A stretch of 64,000 bases of DNA from positions 95,744 to 159,743 of the forward strand of contig JAIWNF010000079.1 of the NCBI GenBank assembly GCA_025093555.1, given 5' to 3'. A model generated the notes under the pieces. The model was given only the letters and a program-made list of their open reading frames with translations. It was not told the DNA's origin and made no database searches. A program made the position numbers and the translations under genes. Shown in pieces: positions 46,307 through 58,908 of the stretch. Each line of letters begins with the position of its first letter. Within the stretch, counting starts at the first letter, position 1. Source of the stretch: Circinella umbellata. Lineage: Eukaryota; Mucoromycota; Mucoromycetes; Mucorales; Lichtheimiaceae.

Positions 46307-49300
46307 ATGTCATCTTCAACAACACAAAAGCAACCAGCAGCCACCATAATCGAAGAAGGTTCAATTAGTTTAGGAAAACGTAAAAGACAAACAACATCGA
46401 AAGATGATAAAGAAATTTTACGTGATTTAGTCAAAGAAGTATTGCAACAAAAATTATCAAATATCATCAGTGACAAGATTAAAAAGTACAATGAAGAAGA
46501 AAGAAGACTTGCCCACAAGGATCACTAGAAATAGTCAGCAACCTTGCCAAAACAAATCATAATATTCATCGAACTGCAATACAAATAAGCAGGGCTTTAG
46601 TAAGTTTAGGTGGTACTAAACAATTATGGGAACAGGTTCAAAAGAACCAATCCACGCTTTTGCACAAGGAACATAAGAATAAAGCTTTGTCACAACAACA
46701 GCAAAAACAAGAGGAACAACAGTCTGAAAATGACGAAAATGAAGCAAATTCTATTGGTAGCGACGAAGACACATTACGAATGACTTCACCTGTTGCAATT
46801 GTCAGTGTGTTGCGTGATAATATTTCCAATGATCTAATTCACAACTCACTAAAGCAATCAGCAATGGACGCAACTACAACAGTATCAAACGTTAGTGCTC
46901 TTGTTCGGATGACATTATTATCACTGCCTCAACAAAATATATCAATTATCAAAAGGGACGACGTTCAGCTCGAAGAAGAAAAGTCCGGTTTTGAGATTAC
47001 AAAAATTCTACCAAAATCATTTACTATTCGTAACAAAGAACCCTTGAACAGCATGAACAATGGCTGCTCATCCAAATCTTTCTCTAAAGAACAAACTTGA
47101 TAAGTTATATAAGCCCAATACCAGAGCAAAAGATTTACAAGAAATATGCACCAACGTCCACTTACAGTTCATAAAGTTACATCATCTTGAAAATGAAAAA
47201 GATAATAACAACGATACTATCCACCCCTTATGGGCTGACCTTATTTTCAGAAACTCCAACTTTCCTTCAACAGCAGACGGTTCAAGCATCACAACAGCAG
47301 CAGCAATCAAAGAATTTAATACAAATTTACAAAATATGTGGTTTGGAACTAATATTTATGCAAAGTCCCAACGTTACTTGATTCGTATTCTACTTCGACT
47401 ACATTTGGCTCCTGTACGTGAAGAAAGAACAATTGTACGTGCTAAGGCACTTATTCAGAAAGCAAAAGAGAAGCAAAAACAACAACAATCTTCGACGACA
47501 CAACCTCAACAATTATCAAGAAAGCAAATTAAGTCCAAGATTCAGCATAAATGTCAACAAATGGCAAATAATATAAGGCACGGAAAACTTTACAAAGATG
47601 ATAAACATAAATACGCAACGCGTGCCCAATCCTGTATGAAACGGTCAGATAAATTGGCGTCCATTCTAAAAGATCTTGAAGTGGTATGATTCACTTTTAT
47701 TATTACTTTTGATGTTTATTATTCATCTATTAATAGCTTTAATAGTAATTCTACAGCAGAGAAAATTGGGTATTGGTGCCAAGACTAAAAAGGACAAAGT
47801 AAGAATGGGGAAATATAAAAGCTAAATTGTTCGGTTACGCTAAATCAAAGCATTGATGCATATTATTCTTTTTGTTTTCGTATTAATATAGGACATTGAT
47901 CGTGTTGCAAGCAACCTTGGACCAGGTGATTTAGTAAAAATGTAGGAAGGCGAAATTGAAGAAGAGGAGGAGGAAGTGGTATAAGAAGAAGAAGGACAAA
48001 ATTTGATGGAAAAAGGCACAACCAGTACAAATATCATATTTTTAGCCGGACAAGGCAGTCGTTCCAAAGGGAAATCGGTAGCTTCAACACCAGAAGAAAA
48101 AGTGAAAGAAGCAAGTGCTACTCATATCAGAAAACTTGAAGGTATCTATATGTTTTAATTATTAGTATTTTTTGCTTAATATCTATGTATATACTTTTGA
48201 ATGAATTATCTTATTTGGCAAAGACAGTGTTAAAGAAGTAAATGTTGAATACTCCATTCGATTTTTTAGGTTTGATCAAGGCATTACTTCGCGATCCAAA
48301 AATCGATCGAACTGGAAATGTATCTGATAACGAGGTCTTAAAAGCTTTCCATGACAAGTCACTTAAATCTGATGAATTCGCTGTTGTAAAGCTCATTACC
48401 AACCAGCTACTAGCCTACTCTCCTCACTCAGACTCTATGTGTCTTTTAACCCAATTGCCATTCGTTCTTCTTGCCAACTCAATCCTAATTGCTGTCGGTT
48501 ATCATGGCCACGTACAAGAGATATCGCCAATCGTTTCTCATCACAAAATTCATGCAATACCCATCTATCCTGCCATTATGTACGAGACTTTAACACCCCA
48601 CAAGAATGGTATTCCTCAAGGACCCTTCAAGGTAACACCTGTTGGTACAGATGAGGCAATCATTCCAAGCTATGCCGCCCGCAAGAATGGCGACCCCATG
48701 TGGTGGTCCTTTTTCGATAAAGAAAATGTTATCTCCTTATGTAATAGACACAAACTAATATTTGCCAACCGGATGGTTGTTAGACCTGACAAGACGGTGT
48801 CTATACTGGGATTGATTAAGGATAATCATGTTCCTGTAGTGTCCGAATATGAGACAAAACAAAAGAAGAATCGTAAAAAGAAGAAAAAAAGAAAAGAAAA
48901 GATGTTCATGTTGCCAAGAAGGAGTATGTTGGAAAGTCATTGCGGCCGATAAATTGTATTTGAAGAAAAAAGAAGTTACCGTCATGATGTTGTAAGCTTA
49001 CTTTTATTATTTTGTTCATTATATTAGATTAAGAAATTAACATGAATGTATTTTTTTGGTATTGATAGGATTGGACTTGCAGGAATGGGCTTCAACACTT
49101 TTCTTAAAGGACGACCAAGAAGAGGTGAGAAGAAGTTTCGAAGTGCACATTACCATTCGACGGCTGTTGGTTTACAGAACGAACACAGATCTAGTCAAAC
49201 ATGCGTTTTTTGTTTCTCACCCTTCGAGCTATTATCGTTAAATATTTTCAAGAATGGGAAAAAGAAGAAAACATCACATGGTGCACTCATCTGTACAAAG

Positions 49301-49549
49301 CCTGAAGGTCCCCCAGTGAAAGCTGGCTATACCACTTTTAATTGAGATTCGGTTGGTACAACCGGTATTGGATTGGCAGGTAGAACAACTCTATTATCAC
49401 CCAACCATATACCATTACCACCATGTAACCCTTCCCCCACCACCACAACAATATCAACTACAACCAGTAAATTCCAACTGGATGAAAAATTTAGTTTGGT
49501 TTCGCCATCACTCCGTTCGTATGGTATGTATTTTAAGTACCCAAGATGA
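46307..49549 (+). pseudogene. Broken Fanzor/TnpB-like gene (element 1)
   Basis: A long coding-like stretch interrupted by frameshifts (near 46520 and 47060-47100, and near 48890-48960) and stops. Pieces: MSSSTTQKQPAATIIEEGS at 46307; MAAHPNLSLKNKLDKLYKP at 47060 with Gln/Lys-rich helices; a stretch from 47892 with in-frame TAG 47943 and TAA 47982; MLNTPFDFLGLIKALLRDPK at 48242 to about 48890. The last piece (about 49062-49345) has the OrfB-type zinc ribbon NEHRSSQTCVFC, with its second half GALICTKPEGPPV having lost one Cys. TTFN then a TGA stop (49343-49345) and DSVGTTGIGLAG correspond to the NRD-type RuvC-III end. I did not identify the RuvC-I Asp. Fanzors are eukaryotic TnpB relatives, RNA-guided nucleases; this copy is dead. 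Confidence 0.65.
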
Positions 49550-49867
49550 TGAGCATATGTGTAAAGTAAACCAAAAATCTTATCAAATAATTCAACTGTT
49601 ATCTATTCATTTATCGTAGGTGCAAGTCAGACATCCACTGTTATTCATGGACCATTTAAGAGCACTTATATTTTCCCCCTTCCCTCAATTTATTCCCCAA
49701 GAATTGTATAAGCGCCGAAATTAGTTCTAATTTCCAATAAGTTATCCTTTTAATACTATTTATAATAAAATAGTGAGTGGAAATATACAATTGTATTTTT
49801 ATTATTATTTAATTTTTTTATAACTAAGAAAAAGAAAAAAACTAAAGCATGTATTTTTTCAAGAGTA

Positions 49868-51570
49868 TTAATAACGACTGCCCCGAGGACTAATACTTCG
49901 TCGACGACGTCGATGGTAATCATCAAAGTCATCATTGTCACGGTAATTTGACCTTGAATGTGATCGTCTTCTTCTGTCATCATGATCATCATATCTACTA
50001 CCTCTATCATCACGACGTCGTCGATAATAATCGTCGTCATCATCTCGTCTTCTGTCTCTCGAACGACTATTGGATCGTCTTCTATAATAATCTCGACTAT
50101 TATCCCGATCATCTCCTCCCCGTCTTCTATCATCATCATAATCATCATAACGACGGCGACGATCCCTTCTATCATCGGGACTACGTGACCTATCCCTACT
50201 ACGACGAGAGGAACGACTATCCTCTTCTTCTCTTTCATCATCATATCTATTTCTTTGAAAAAAAAAGGTCATTTGTTTTGTATGATATAATTAATAACCG
50301 ATTTCAAAAACAGCAGCAAAAAAGGTTCTTCTTTCATACTTTCCTCTCTCTTTCTTTTTCTCTTACCACATATATACAGATTTTATACAGAAAGTATTCT
50401 TTCTTGGAATGAAAGGGAAGGGAAAGGGGGAAAGGGCAGTTATATTATAATTCATAAATTATGACTCTTTTTTAAGGAATTTTTTTTTTACTTACCCATT
50501 ATCTTTTTTTGCTTCTTTATCATAGTCCTCCATTTTCTTGGCTAAATCTCTTGCAATTGGAACAGGAATACGTGGTAACATAGTTCCTTGATACTTTTGT
50601 TCAGTCATTAACATTCGACAAAGCTTTCCGATTGTTCTAATAACATATGCATATTTTTGTATATGTAATGAGGAGTACTTTTTTCTTTAGTATTTAGAAC
50701 GAACTTTCACTAATACAATGTAAGTTAGATACATACGCTTTTTGAGGACGAGGACCACTTGAAATTTCAATTTCTGTATCATCATCAAGATAATATTGAA
50801 ACCAATCCCAATATTGACCAGGTGCAAGTACATAACGTAAATAAAGAAATCCAACGGCTCGAATATATCTAAATAATAACAACAATACTTATTAAATATA
50901 CTATAATAAATTTAAAAGTATATATAAATATAATAAACTTACGGTGAATCAGGATGATCAATCAAGTTTTCAATTTGCTTTACTGTCAAACGTAACGTCC
51001 AGAATTTATACAAACAACAAAAAGCAGTAGAAGGTGCTGTTCCTTTAATAAAAGGAGCTAAATACACATATATAGTATTTGATTAATATATCAGCTTTTT
51101 TTTCTTCATTTCATTATCAAAAAGAAACAAACTTACCCAAGTTATACACTATAATAAACGCGTGAATATATAAGTTTAGATTAGAAAAAGAATAAAAAGA
51201 CAAATTACAAATGAAAAGCTTTTTTTTTCTCCCCTTCCATCACGACAAACCTTTCACCATTTATTAAACAAAAAAATTCTTATTTTTTTTTTGGCGATAA
51301 TACCTTCGTTATAAATTTCATCTACAATTTCATGAAATGTTTTCTTTTCACTTGAGAGTTGGTTTTTTTTTTAAAAAAAAACGTTAGTATAAAAGTGTAT
51401 TTAGATTTGAAACAATCCATTTTACATAACAATATATTTTCCATTTCAAAAACTTACTAGAGTGATTTAAAATACGGAGAAGCAAGAATATTTTGATATA
51501 GAATAGGGTTCATATTCATGGTGGTTTCATTACCCCATGTATCCAACTTATTTGACGGTTTCTTGCTCAT
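49868..51570 (-). CDS. Pre-mRNA splicing factor 38B (PRP38 family) with RS tail
   Basis: Spliceosome component of the tri-snRNP/B-complex type. Seven exons in phase, 51570-51458, 51350-51304, 51148-51137, 51057-50943, 50868-50737, 50636-50496 and 50252-49868, give 314 residues. PRP38 domain blocks: WGNETTMNMNPILYQNIL, STAFCCLYKFWTLRLTVKQI, HPDSPYIRAVGFLYLRYVL, WDWFQYYLDDDTE and TMLPRIPVPIARDL. The C-terminal 128 residues are an Arg/Asp/Ser-rich tail (RRSRDRSRSPDDRRDRRRR) typical of PRPF38B. Exon 3 is a 12-base microexon supported by phase and by family similarity across the join. It sits between the two Fanzor-like remnants but is intact. Confidence 0.92.
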
Positions 51571-51989
51571 TATTATTATTTGCTATGGGAGAAAGAAGGA
51601 ATTAGGAAACTAAAAAATTGAAGCTTTCCCCAAATTCTTTTTGCGGGATTTGAAACAATATATGTTTTTAATTATAAGGTAGCCTTTTTTATGCGTTTTA
51701 TATCAAAAAAAGCGCCTTCAGGATTCGTCTGACCCGTCTGGTTCAAGCTTAATATTTTTATTTAATTGTTCTACTGTGTATATTTACAAAAAGAGAAAAC
51801 AGTAATGACTTCATAGGGCACAGCACAGTTCCCATATTTGCCAAAGTCGGTTCTTAGGATAAGAGAAAAAATCCCCTTATGGTAGAGGGGGAAAATGAAG
51901 AAAGAAAGTAATGGAAGACTAGTGAGGAGGTACATAAAGTAGTCAAGGGAGAAAAAGGATGTGAAATAAAGAGCTTGGAGGATTGACTG
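51571..51989. other. Upstream region of PRPF38B
   Basis: About 0.4 kb, purine-rich on the plus strand from 51860. It ends at the oligo-T tract that marks the 3' end of the LINE fragment. No gene. Confidence 0.4.
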
Positions 51990-52550
51990 TTTTTTTTTTT
52001 GTTCAGAATAAATTTGATAAAATTGTATAAGAAAATGTGGTTACAGAAGTGGTGGTAGTAGATCGATTTGAGCTACCGCTGGTATATTCGGTTGATGTTC
52101 CAACCAAAAGACGAAATCATTGGAGGTTGTTTTGGTGATGGTTGGGTCTGGGTCAAATGGGTCCTTGCCATGACAGAATGCGTCAATATCAAACATTAGT
52201 TGTGTAAGCTGGTTCCATAAATTAATCCAGTAGCGTCGTTGATTTGGGTTTTGAGATCAGTTTGTTGGTAACGTGTTTAATTTAAATGATATTGGATCAA
52301 TGACTACATAGAGAACTTTAAGTCAGATATGTGCATGCAGGCAATGGATGACATGTTGGTGTGGGAGGTTATTTTGGTTATTGCAATTGTTACATGTAAC
52401 ATCTGGTCGGCCGTTAGGCATCCATCCAAGTCGCCAGCAGAGTAAACGGCTATGTTGGTAGTATGTCGTAGGTAGAAACACAATTGGATCAATACTACAG
52501 GTATCACGACAAGCCCAAAGTAATTTTATCATTCCAAGATTATATTACAA
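51990..52550 (-). mobile_element. 5'-truncated LINE (non-LTR retrotransposon) 3' end
   Basis: On the minus strand one frame (52532 to 52041, 164 codons) is open except for two TGA codons at 52323-52325 and 52257-52259. It reads CRDTCSIDPIVFLPTTYYQH, LLCWRLGWMPNGRPD and CNNCNNQNNLPHQHVIHC, a zinc-knuckle-like C/C/H/C pattern found at the C-terminus of LINE ORF2 proteins of fungi, and ends AQIDLLPPLL before TAA. Downstream, 51990-52000 is an 11-base A tail (T on plus). The truncation and A tail fit target-primed reverse transcription. No target-site duplication was found by eye. Confidence 0.7.
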
Positions 52551-52553
52551 GCA

Positions 52554-54253
52554 AAAGTGCTTCAATGCATCCTCACAGAAGACGTGATGTATTTGGTGCT
52601 TTTTTTAACCTTCCTTTCATCTTCAAGGCCTTACAAACAAAGAAACTTTTAATGAAATAACGAATGATCTTTGTTAATCAATATATAATTCGCATACTGG
52701 GTGTACGCCAACATGAGGGTGAAGCCATACCTGCTGAAGCTTATATTGGCGAGAAGAAGAGTCAAATCCATAAAGCATCAAAAGCGAGTCAAAGCAGCAT
52801 CAGCAACAAGAAAAAAGGAAAAGGACGTGCTGGAAAGGGTAAATCTGGGAAATCTCACAAGAAGTGCCAGAAATCAAAGAAGCGAAAGGCAACAACTAGC
52901 CAAGGTAAAACAGCTTCATCCGCAAAACGTGGACCTATCAATATTATAGCCTAAGAGAAGCTGAAGTGCGAAAAAGAAGATATACACAATCGAGTCAAGC
53001 GCTTAGAATCAAAAGTTACAAAACTCGCCAAGGAATCAGCGAGCGTGGAAAAAGAACGAGCTGACAAAGGGTGTTCTTTTCGCAAAGGGAAGGCAAATGG
53101 GCTATGGGATACTCGACTGTATTCCGACTTACGAGAAGTTAGACAACGTGTTAATAGTATCGAACGTGATTTAGCTGTGAACCGAAGGGATCTGGCAGAT
53201 GCAAGATCACAATTCTATGCCTTGGAGATGAAACTTTTGGGAAAAGATGTTGACAAAGTAATGAAGCCGGATGAAGACCAGGTATTAATAAATAATAATA
53301 CGAAATTCGATATCATATGTAGATATATGCTATCATGCGATTAAGATACTTATGACGATATTTATTTATAGTTGGCTATTCAGAAGAGTCTGATCGCAAG
53401 TACTGACAGAGAGAAGCCATTGGTGATTGTAGGTGTGGATCCAGGGATTGTAGTGGCAGCGACAGCAACAATTACAACAGCATCTCAACTTCTTGAAACA
53501 ATGAAATCTTATTGGAAGTATTCAACGTCTGATCCATCAGTGTCTTCATCGTCATCATCAGTTCCAACAGCAACTATAGGTACACAACAAATAACAACAA
53601 ACTATATCCAGCCACCTAAAGCACTGAAATATACTGCCAAGCAAAAAAGTGCTGCTAACTTTTCATCTAAACATGAAAAACGACATGAACGATATAAACA
53701 AAACATGGAAATAATAAAGGTGAGAAACAAAAACGCCAAAAAGAAGACCGGACACGGAGATTCGTCACAACATTTATCACCAAAAGCTAGGATCCAGCTG
53801 GCGAATTAAAAAATTCATTGGGAAATGTTGTGTTCTTTGGATCGTATAGGGTAGTAAACAGTCGAATTAAAAATCACAAACAAGGTGCAAACGCCAAATT
53901 GATCAAGCAACTGGATGCTTCTGCACATAATCATGTATATATTACCAACGAACATAGGAGTAGTCGTACTTGCCCGGTTTGCCATAGTCCCACCAAGCAC
54001 CAAAAAAATTAAACGCAACAACAAGCTAAAGTCTATCAATGGCGCGTTAAGATGCACCAATCCACAATGCCCTGCCCATAATTCAAGTACATTTAATCGT
54101 GATGAAGTTGGAGGATTCAACATCGCGGTCTCTGGACTATCAAAATCTTTATCTTTTACAAATACTCCAATTCCCCTCATATTCGCTTGCTCCCCACATG
54201 GAGAAATTGTTGGCATGACACCAGTTCTTGGTTTTCATTTGTCTCCCGCGTGA
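52554..54253 (+). pseudogene. Broken Fanzor/TnpB-like gene (element 2)
   Basis: Coding-like stretch in four parts. Part 1 runs from about 52563 through RRRDVFGAFFNLPF, stops TAA 52658 and TAA 52952, to PDEDQ at 53281. An apparent intron 53282-53371 follows. Part 2 has IVGVDPGIVVAATATI, a RuvC-I-like motif with the catalytic Asp, ending at TAA 53807. Part 3, one frame over from about 53812, has VVFFGSYRVVNSRIKNHKQG and the zinc ribbon NEHRSSRTCPVCHSPT. Part 4, shifted again after an A-run near 54006, has GALRCTNPQCPAHNS and FNRDEVGGFNIAVSGL, the RuvC-III Asp. Order and motifs match OrfB/Fanzor nucleases; the copy is inactivated by two stops and two frameshifts. Confidence 0.75.
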
Positions 54254-56214
54254 AGCCGGATCTAAAAGAGATTTACTTTTGTGAAACGCCTGTATTTTTT
54301 ATGCGTACATTGTATAATTAAGAACTAGGAGTCCATTATAAATAGATATAAAGAACTCCTCTTGTCAATTAAAAAAAAAGGAGAGAGTATTAAGTAATCT
54401 AAAAGAACAATAAAGACATAAGTGAAAGATAAGAAACAATCCTTTTTTTTGTATCTAGTAGACTAAATATTATTAATGGATTAGAATAATCGATTTACAC
54501 CCTACATGTCTTACGTGAATAATGCTCAGTTTTTATATTGTAGTTATCAAAAATGAGTTAATATATAAATCATGTCCAAGGACACAGTTTTGCTTTGGAA
54601 GCCAATACTACCAGTGAGGGGTTTTAAAAATGTATAACTTCTAGAAGCCAGAGATACTCATTGCATTTTTAAAAACCAGAAAATAAAAATATTTACGTAC
54701 ATTGACAGACTTATAATCGAATTAAACTAGCTGTCAAACCGAATAATAGGAGAGGGAAAGGTAGGATTTTATCAAATATAACAGGGATTGATGCTATTAG
54801 AAAAAAAAAATATAATTAGGAATTCCACTTAAATTACCATTGAAAGAATTACAACGATACTGTTGTTTAAGTAAGCATAAAACTAGACAAAAAAGTAAAA
54901 GAAAAGTATATTTAACTAACTGAATACGTAGTTCAACAAAAAACAAAAGTTCACGATTACGTTTTGTGACAAGTTTAAACCAATATCTTTTTTTTTTATA
55001 TAATGAGCATTTCCTGTTTAGAATCATATTGATGATGTTCTTTTAACTTACTTGCATTTTATAGACTACTGTAACAATAAGCTAAAAATGATAATAATTT
55101 CTTGTACGTACGAACGTAATGAAGAACCCTTCTTTTTGAAAAAGAAAGAAAAAACATTGTCATAAGATTGATAGCATCCTCATCATCACTTTTCAAGTAT
55201 CTCTTATAGAGTAGTCGTTGCTGATCATACACCACAAACTCGTTGACAATATCGAGACCCAATAAGGCGTCACCAGTAAAAACACAATAAGATTGAAAGA
55301 AAGAAAGAAAGAGCTGTTAGAAGTATATTTTATATAATTTTATTGGAGAGGAAGATGGTAAAAAAAGTGTCCAGTGGCAATCACAGCTGACTAGCAGACA
55401 TTTTACCTACTCATATTAGCTGGAGTACACGCCAATAACTGTATATAAAGTTATCAAATGGAAAGAAATCATATTTATATGATTATATTCTTCCTCGTTC
55501 TTCTGTGTTTAGTGATATCTGTCATGTTATTTCGGAAATATAGTATAAACTACCACTATATATTTTTTATTATACTAGCGTACGGTAAAGTAGTGATATA
55601 AGTCCAGATCGTATATTATACAACAACTGTATCAATGTGTTTATGTATAAATATTATCTTCTTCCAAGATGATTATATAATCAAGTGCATTAGAACAATA
55701 TACTGCTTACATGCTGAAATCATTAATTACGCCCCCTATATACACATGTTATAAGCTCGGCATTGTAGGTCCGTCTAATAGACGAGATTAAGCATATTGT
55801 TTCATAGTAAATCCTTTGTCCGTAAAATTTATAACTAGGAAACCTCACTTCTTGTCTTCGTTGTTAAGGTGGTTATAAAAAAAGGAGTACGATTCTTTGA
55901 ACCATCTTTCTTTTTTACTTGGCGACTTAAGGGAAACTACGACCTTAATCATCGTAAAAGGAGGATAAAGACCAATTCATTCCCTCCCCCCACGAAAAAA
56001 AAAAATGATCCTCCTTCTTTCCAAAAGGGTTCTGTGCCCTGTTTCACATGCATGTTGCACAACCTTTTTTTTTCTTTGTTCCAAAATAAAATAAAATGTA
56101 ATCCCCGAGGTTGTACTTGTTCTCACTCTATTTCTTATTTTATCATAATTTCTTCTTATTTATTATTACCAACACAAAGACAAACATTAAAGAGAGGAAA
56201 AAAAAAGGTTCATC
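54254..56214. other. Gene-poor spacer
   Basis: About 2 kb with no convincing coding frame. Minus-strand frames at 54797-55027 and 55059-55262 have no family motif. Pyrimidine/purine tracts near 55975-56210 precede the ELMO gene and probably form its promoter and 5' UTR. Confidence 0.5.
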
Positions 56215-58908
56215 ATGTCCGGCACATATGAATTTGATTCTGCCCCAACACCTGAAGAGGCAGAGAAATTGGTGAAACGCATGTCGACAGGCGCCAATCT
56301 TTCTGATCAAACAACTGGTGGAAATACAATAACAAATACAAAAGACGATAAAGTTTTAAAAATTGCTACTTTTTCATTACAAAAATATCTCAAGGTATAT
56401 AATAATAAATCTCGCCATTTTTTTTATTTTTTTTTTATGAAAACCCTTAACTGTATATATTATCATTTTTAACTTTTAACTTAGGAACCCGAATTTGCAG
56501 CTGAATTCTTAGAACGTGGTGGTCTTGAATCACTTTGTGACATTATTAGTAAAGTGAGCGGCAACACGTTAGCCTATGCATTGAATTCATTTACATCACT
56601 TATGAACCATGAAGCTAGTTGGGATTCTTTGACAGAAGAATTTATTAGTGACATTGCTCATATTCTTGTTACGGAGACATTGGTTACGATTTGTCGTCCT
56701 GCAACTGCTATTTTGATCAAGGTTGTATGTGCCGCTGACGAACGTTCTCCAACACAAACAGCAACCTTTAACAACAATAGTAATAATAAGCATAATGAGG
56801 AGAATGTCATTGGATATTCAGCTTTACATAAGGTGCTTCAGCAAGAACCTCAATTGTTTTCTACTTTGATTCAACGATTACAAAGCCCAGATTATGCACT
56901 CTGTTTGAATAGCTTAACCTTGTTAACTTCAATGTTGAAGCATGTTACAGATGATTATCGAAGTGAATTGTTGGAGAATATAGATAATAGTAACACTCGA
57001 AAAAATGTCTTGGTATGTTTGCTATCATTATTATTATTTTTCGAGTAAGATAATGGATGACTTTTTTTTTTCTTTTTTAGAAAAAAGAAGAGAAAAACGG
57101 ATATCTGAGTAAAAAGACACGTATATAATTATTATTGTATTTTTTCTTTCTTAGCGCTTGATGAACAATCATCCCTCTGAAGAGCTTAAAGAGCAATTAC
57201 TGGAATTTCAGTCGGCGATGATTCATAATGCCGATCGAAGGAGAAAAACTCAAATTTCAATGTATAATCCAAGACATGCCAAAATGATGAATGATATATG
57301 GAACTGTGCTCACGTCGAGAATATACAAATTCCTGGTGCAAGAAAATGGCGTAAACTGGGATTTTCCGTAAGATTTTATCAAGAAATCCAAGCATACACT
57401 TGCATTCATACATATTCATTCATTATTTTCAATTTGTTAGTCAGAAGTACCCCATCGTGAATTTGGCCGGGCTGGTGCGTTTGGACTTGAAAGAATGCAC
57501 GCTTTTGCACGTCAAAACGAAGATATGTTTGCAAAGGTGATATATTAACTATTATTTTTTTGTTAAAGAAGAAAAAAGTGAAGAAAGGCTAATATGATTT
57601 TATCATATAATAGATGATATTGGAACAGCTTCATCGACAAGATGGTAAACGTTGTCCATTTGCAAAAGCAAGCATTGAAGTAACAGAATTATTATGTAGT
57701 CACTGGAATATAACTACAGGATGTAAGTAAACTGGGAGGGAGAAAGGAGTGGATAATGATCGGGAAAAAACACTATTCGGAGACAAAACAAAAATGAGAT
57801 GAATATAATAAATATCTTAATATCTTTGCTTATAGATATTGCAGCTGAATTCGAACCATTATTAATGAACTTTGATCATGTTCATTCTACAACGTTACAA
57901 TGTTTTTATCGATTATTCCAAGATATGGAAGCCACTACCAGTGATTTTTCTAAAGTATCTGCGCTTGTACGGAGTCAATTACGCGCAACATTGAAAAGTG
58001 ACGGGATTAAAGATATTTATGAATTTGATCGAGTCATGTTAGGTACACCTTATTCCGTCATTCGAGATAGACGATTAAAAGAGTTGGAATGGGCTGATGA
58101 TTTGCTAGGACGTGAAGCTATCAGGTAATTTCTTTTATCATAGGAAACATACTTTCTTTATCTTAATGGAACCTTAATACTAAGGATAAAAAACTATATC
58201 AATAGGAACCTTCGAAATCGGCTTAACAAACAATCCTTTGATTTTATAAAACGACAACGTATTAACTGTTTATTACAAGGTGGTTGGTTTCCAAGCCCAC
58301 AATCCAATCAACGTATTGTTGCAATGGCAACTGGTAACTCAATAAGTACTAGCACAGCAGCCAATGCAGTTACAGTAGGAGGTCTTGGAGGGCCTAGTGG
58401 TAGCGGTAGTGGTAGTAACAATAGCAACAAACGATGGCGATATTACAAATTAAGTCCGTCAAGAAAAGCACTTATGTATGGTGACTTTGCCGAAAAATAT
58501 CCAGCCGTAATAAAATCATGCGATACATTACCTAACAAAGTTGATTTGGCGGAAGTGGTTGAAATCAAACCTTTCAGTCGAAAACCTTCCACATTAAGCA
58601 ACATGATTACAGAATCAACAAACAGTCTTTCTTTTGCCCTTTTTGCTGATAATAACTTACCTTTAGCCGAATTTAATTGTTCTTCTACTGCTCAATCATC
58701 GGAATGGAAGGATGGATTTAGTATGTTACTGGATAAAGGAATTACAAGTAAAGATACGGCTGAATATTTACATTCGTTAACGGAAATTGGTGTAAAAGTC
58801 AAATTATTACAGATTGCTGGAGATAGAATTGAAGTCCCTCATGGTCAAATAGATGTACCGCCTGTTCCTGCAGGTCTAGGATCGGGTTTTTATTATACCA
58901 CAGACTAA
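56215..58908 (+). CDS. ELMO/CED-12 family protein
   Basis: Scaffold that in animals works with DOCK-type exchange factors to activate Rac for actin remodelling; fungi have DOCK/ELMO pairs too. Seven exons in phase encode 704 residues, near animal ELMO length: 56215-56394, 56485-57012, 57155-57367, 57445-57537, 57614-57722, 57836-58124, 58206-58908. Armadillo-like repeats occupy the N-terminal half (EFLERGGLESLCDII; NTLAYALNSFTSLMNHE). The ELMO domain covers KWRKLGFS through KRCPFAKASIEVTELLC to FNRLFQD-like YRLFQDME. A PH-like domain starts near WRYYKLSPSRKALMYGDF. The C-terminus VPPVPAGLGSGFYYTTD carries a Pro motif as used for SH3 binding. The gene is complete and codon use is ordinary. Confidence 0.9.

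Noticed and set aside
49756..50244. Long minus-strand frame rich in Met/Ile/Val over the PRPF38B tail
   Set aside because: Alternate frame of the Arg/Asp-repeat RS tail; the real frame continues the PRP38 domain.
53815..54216. Minus-strand open frame of 133 codons
   Set aside because: It is antisense to the Fanzor zinc ribbon and RuvC-III segment, which have clear family motifs on the plus strand.
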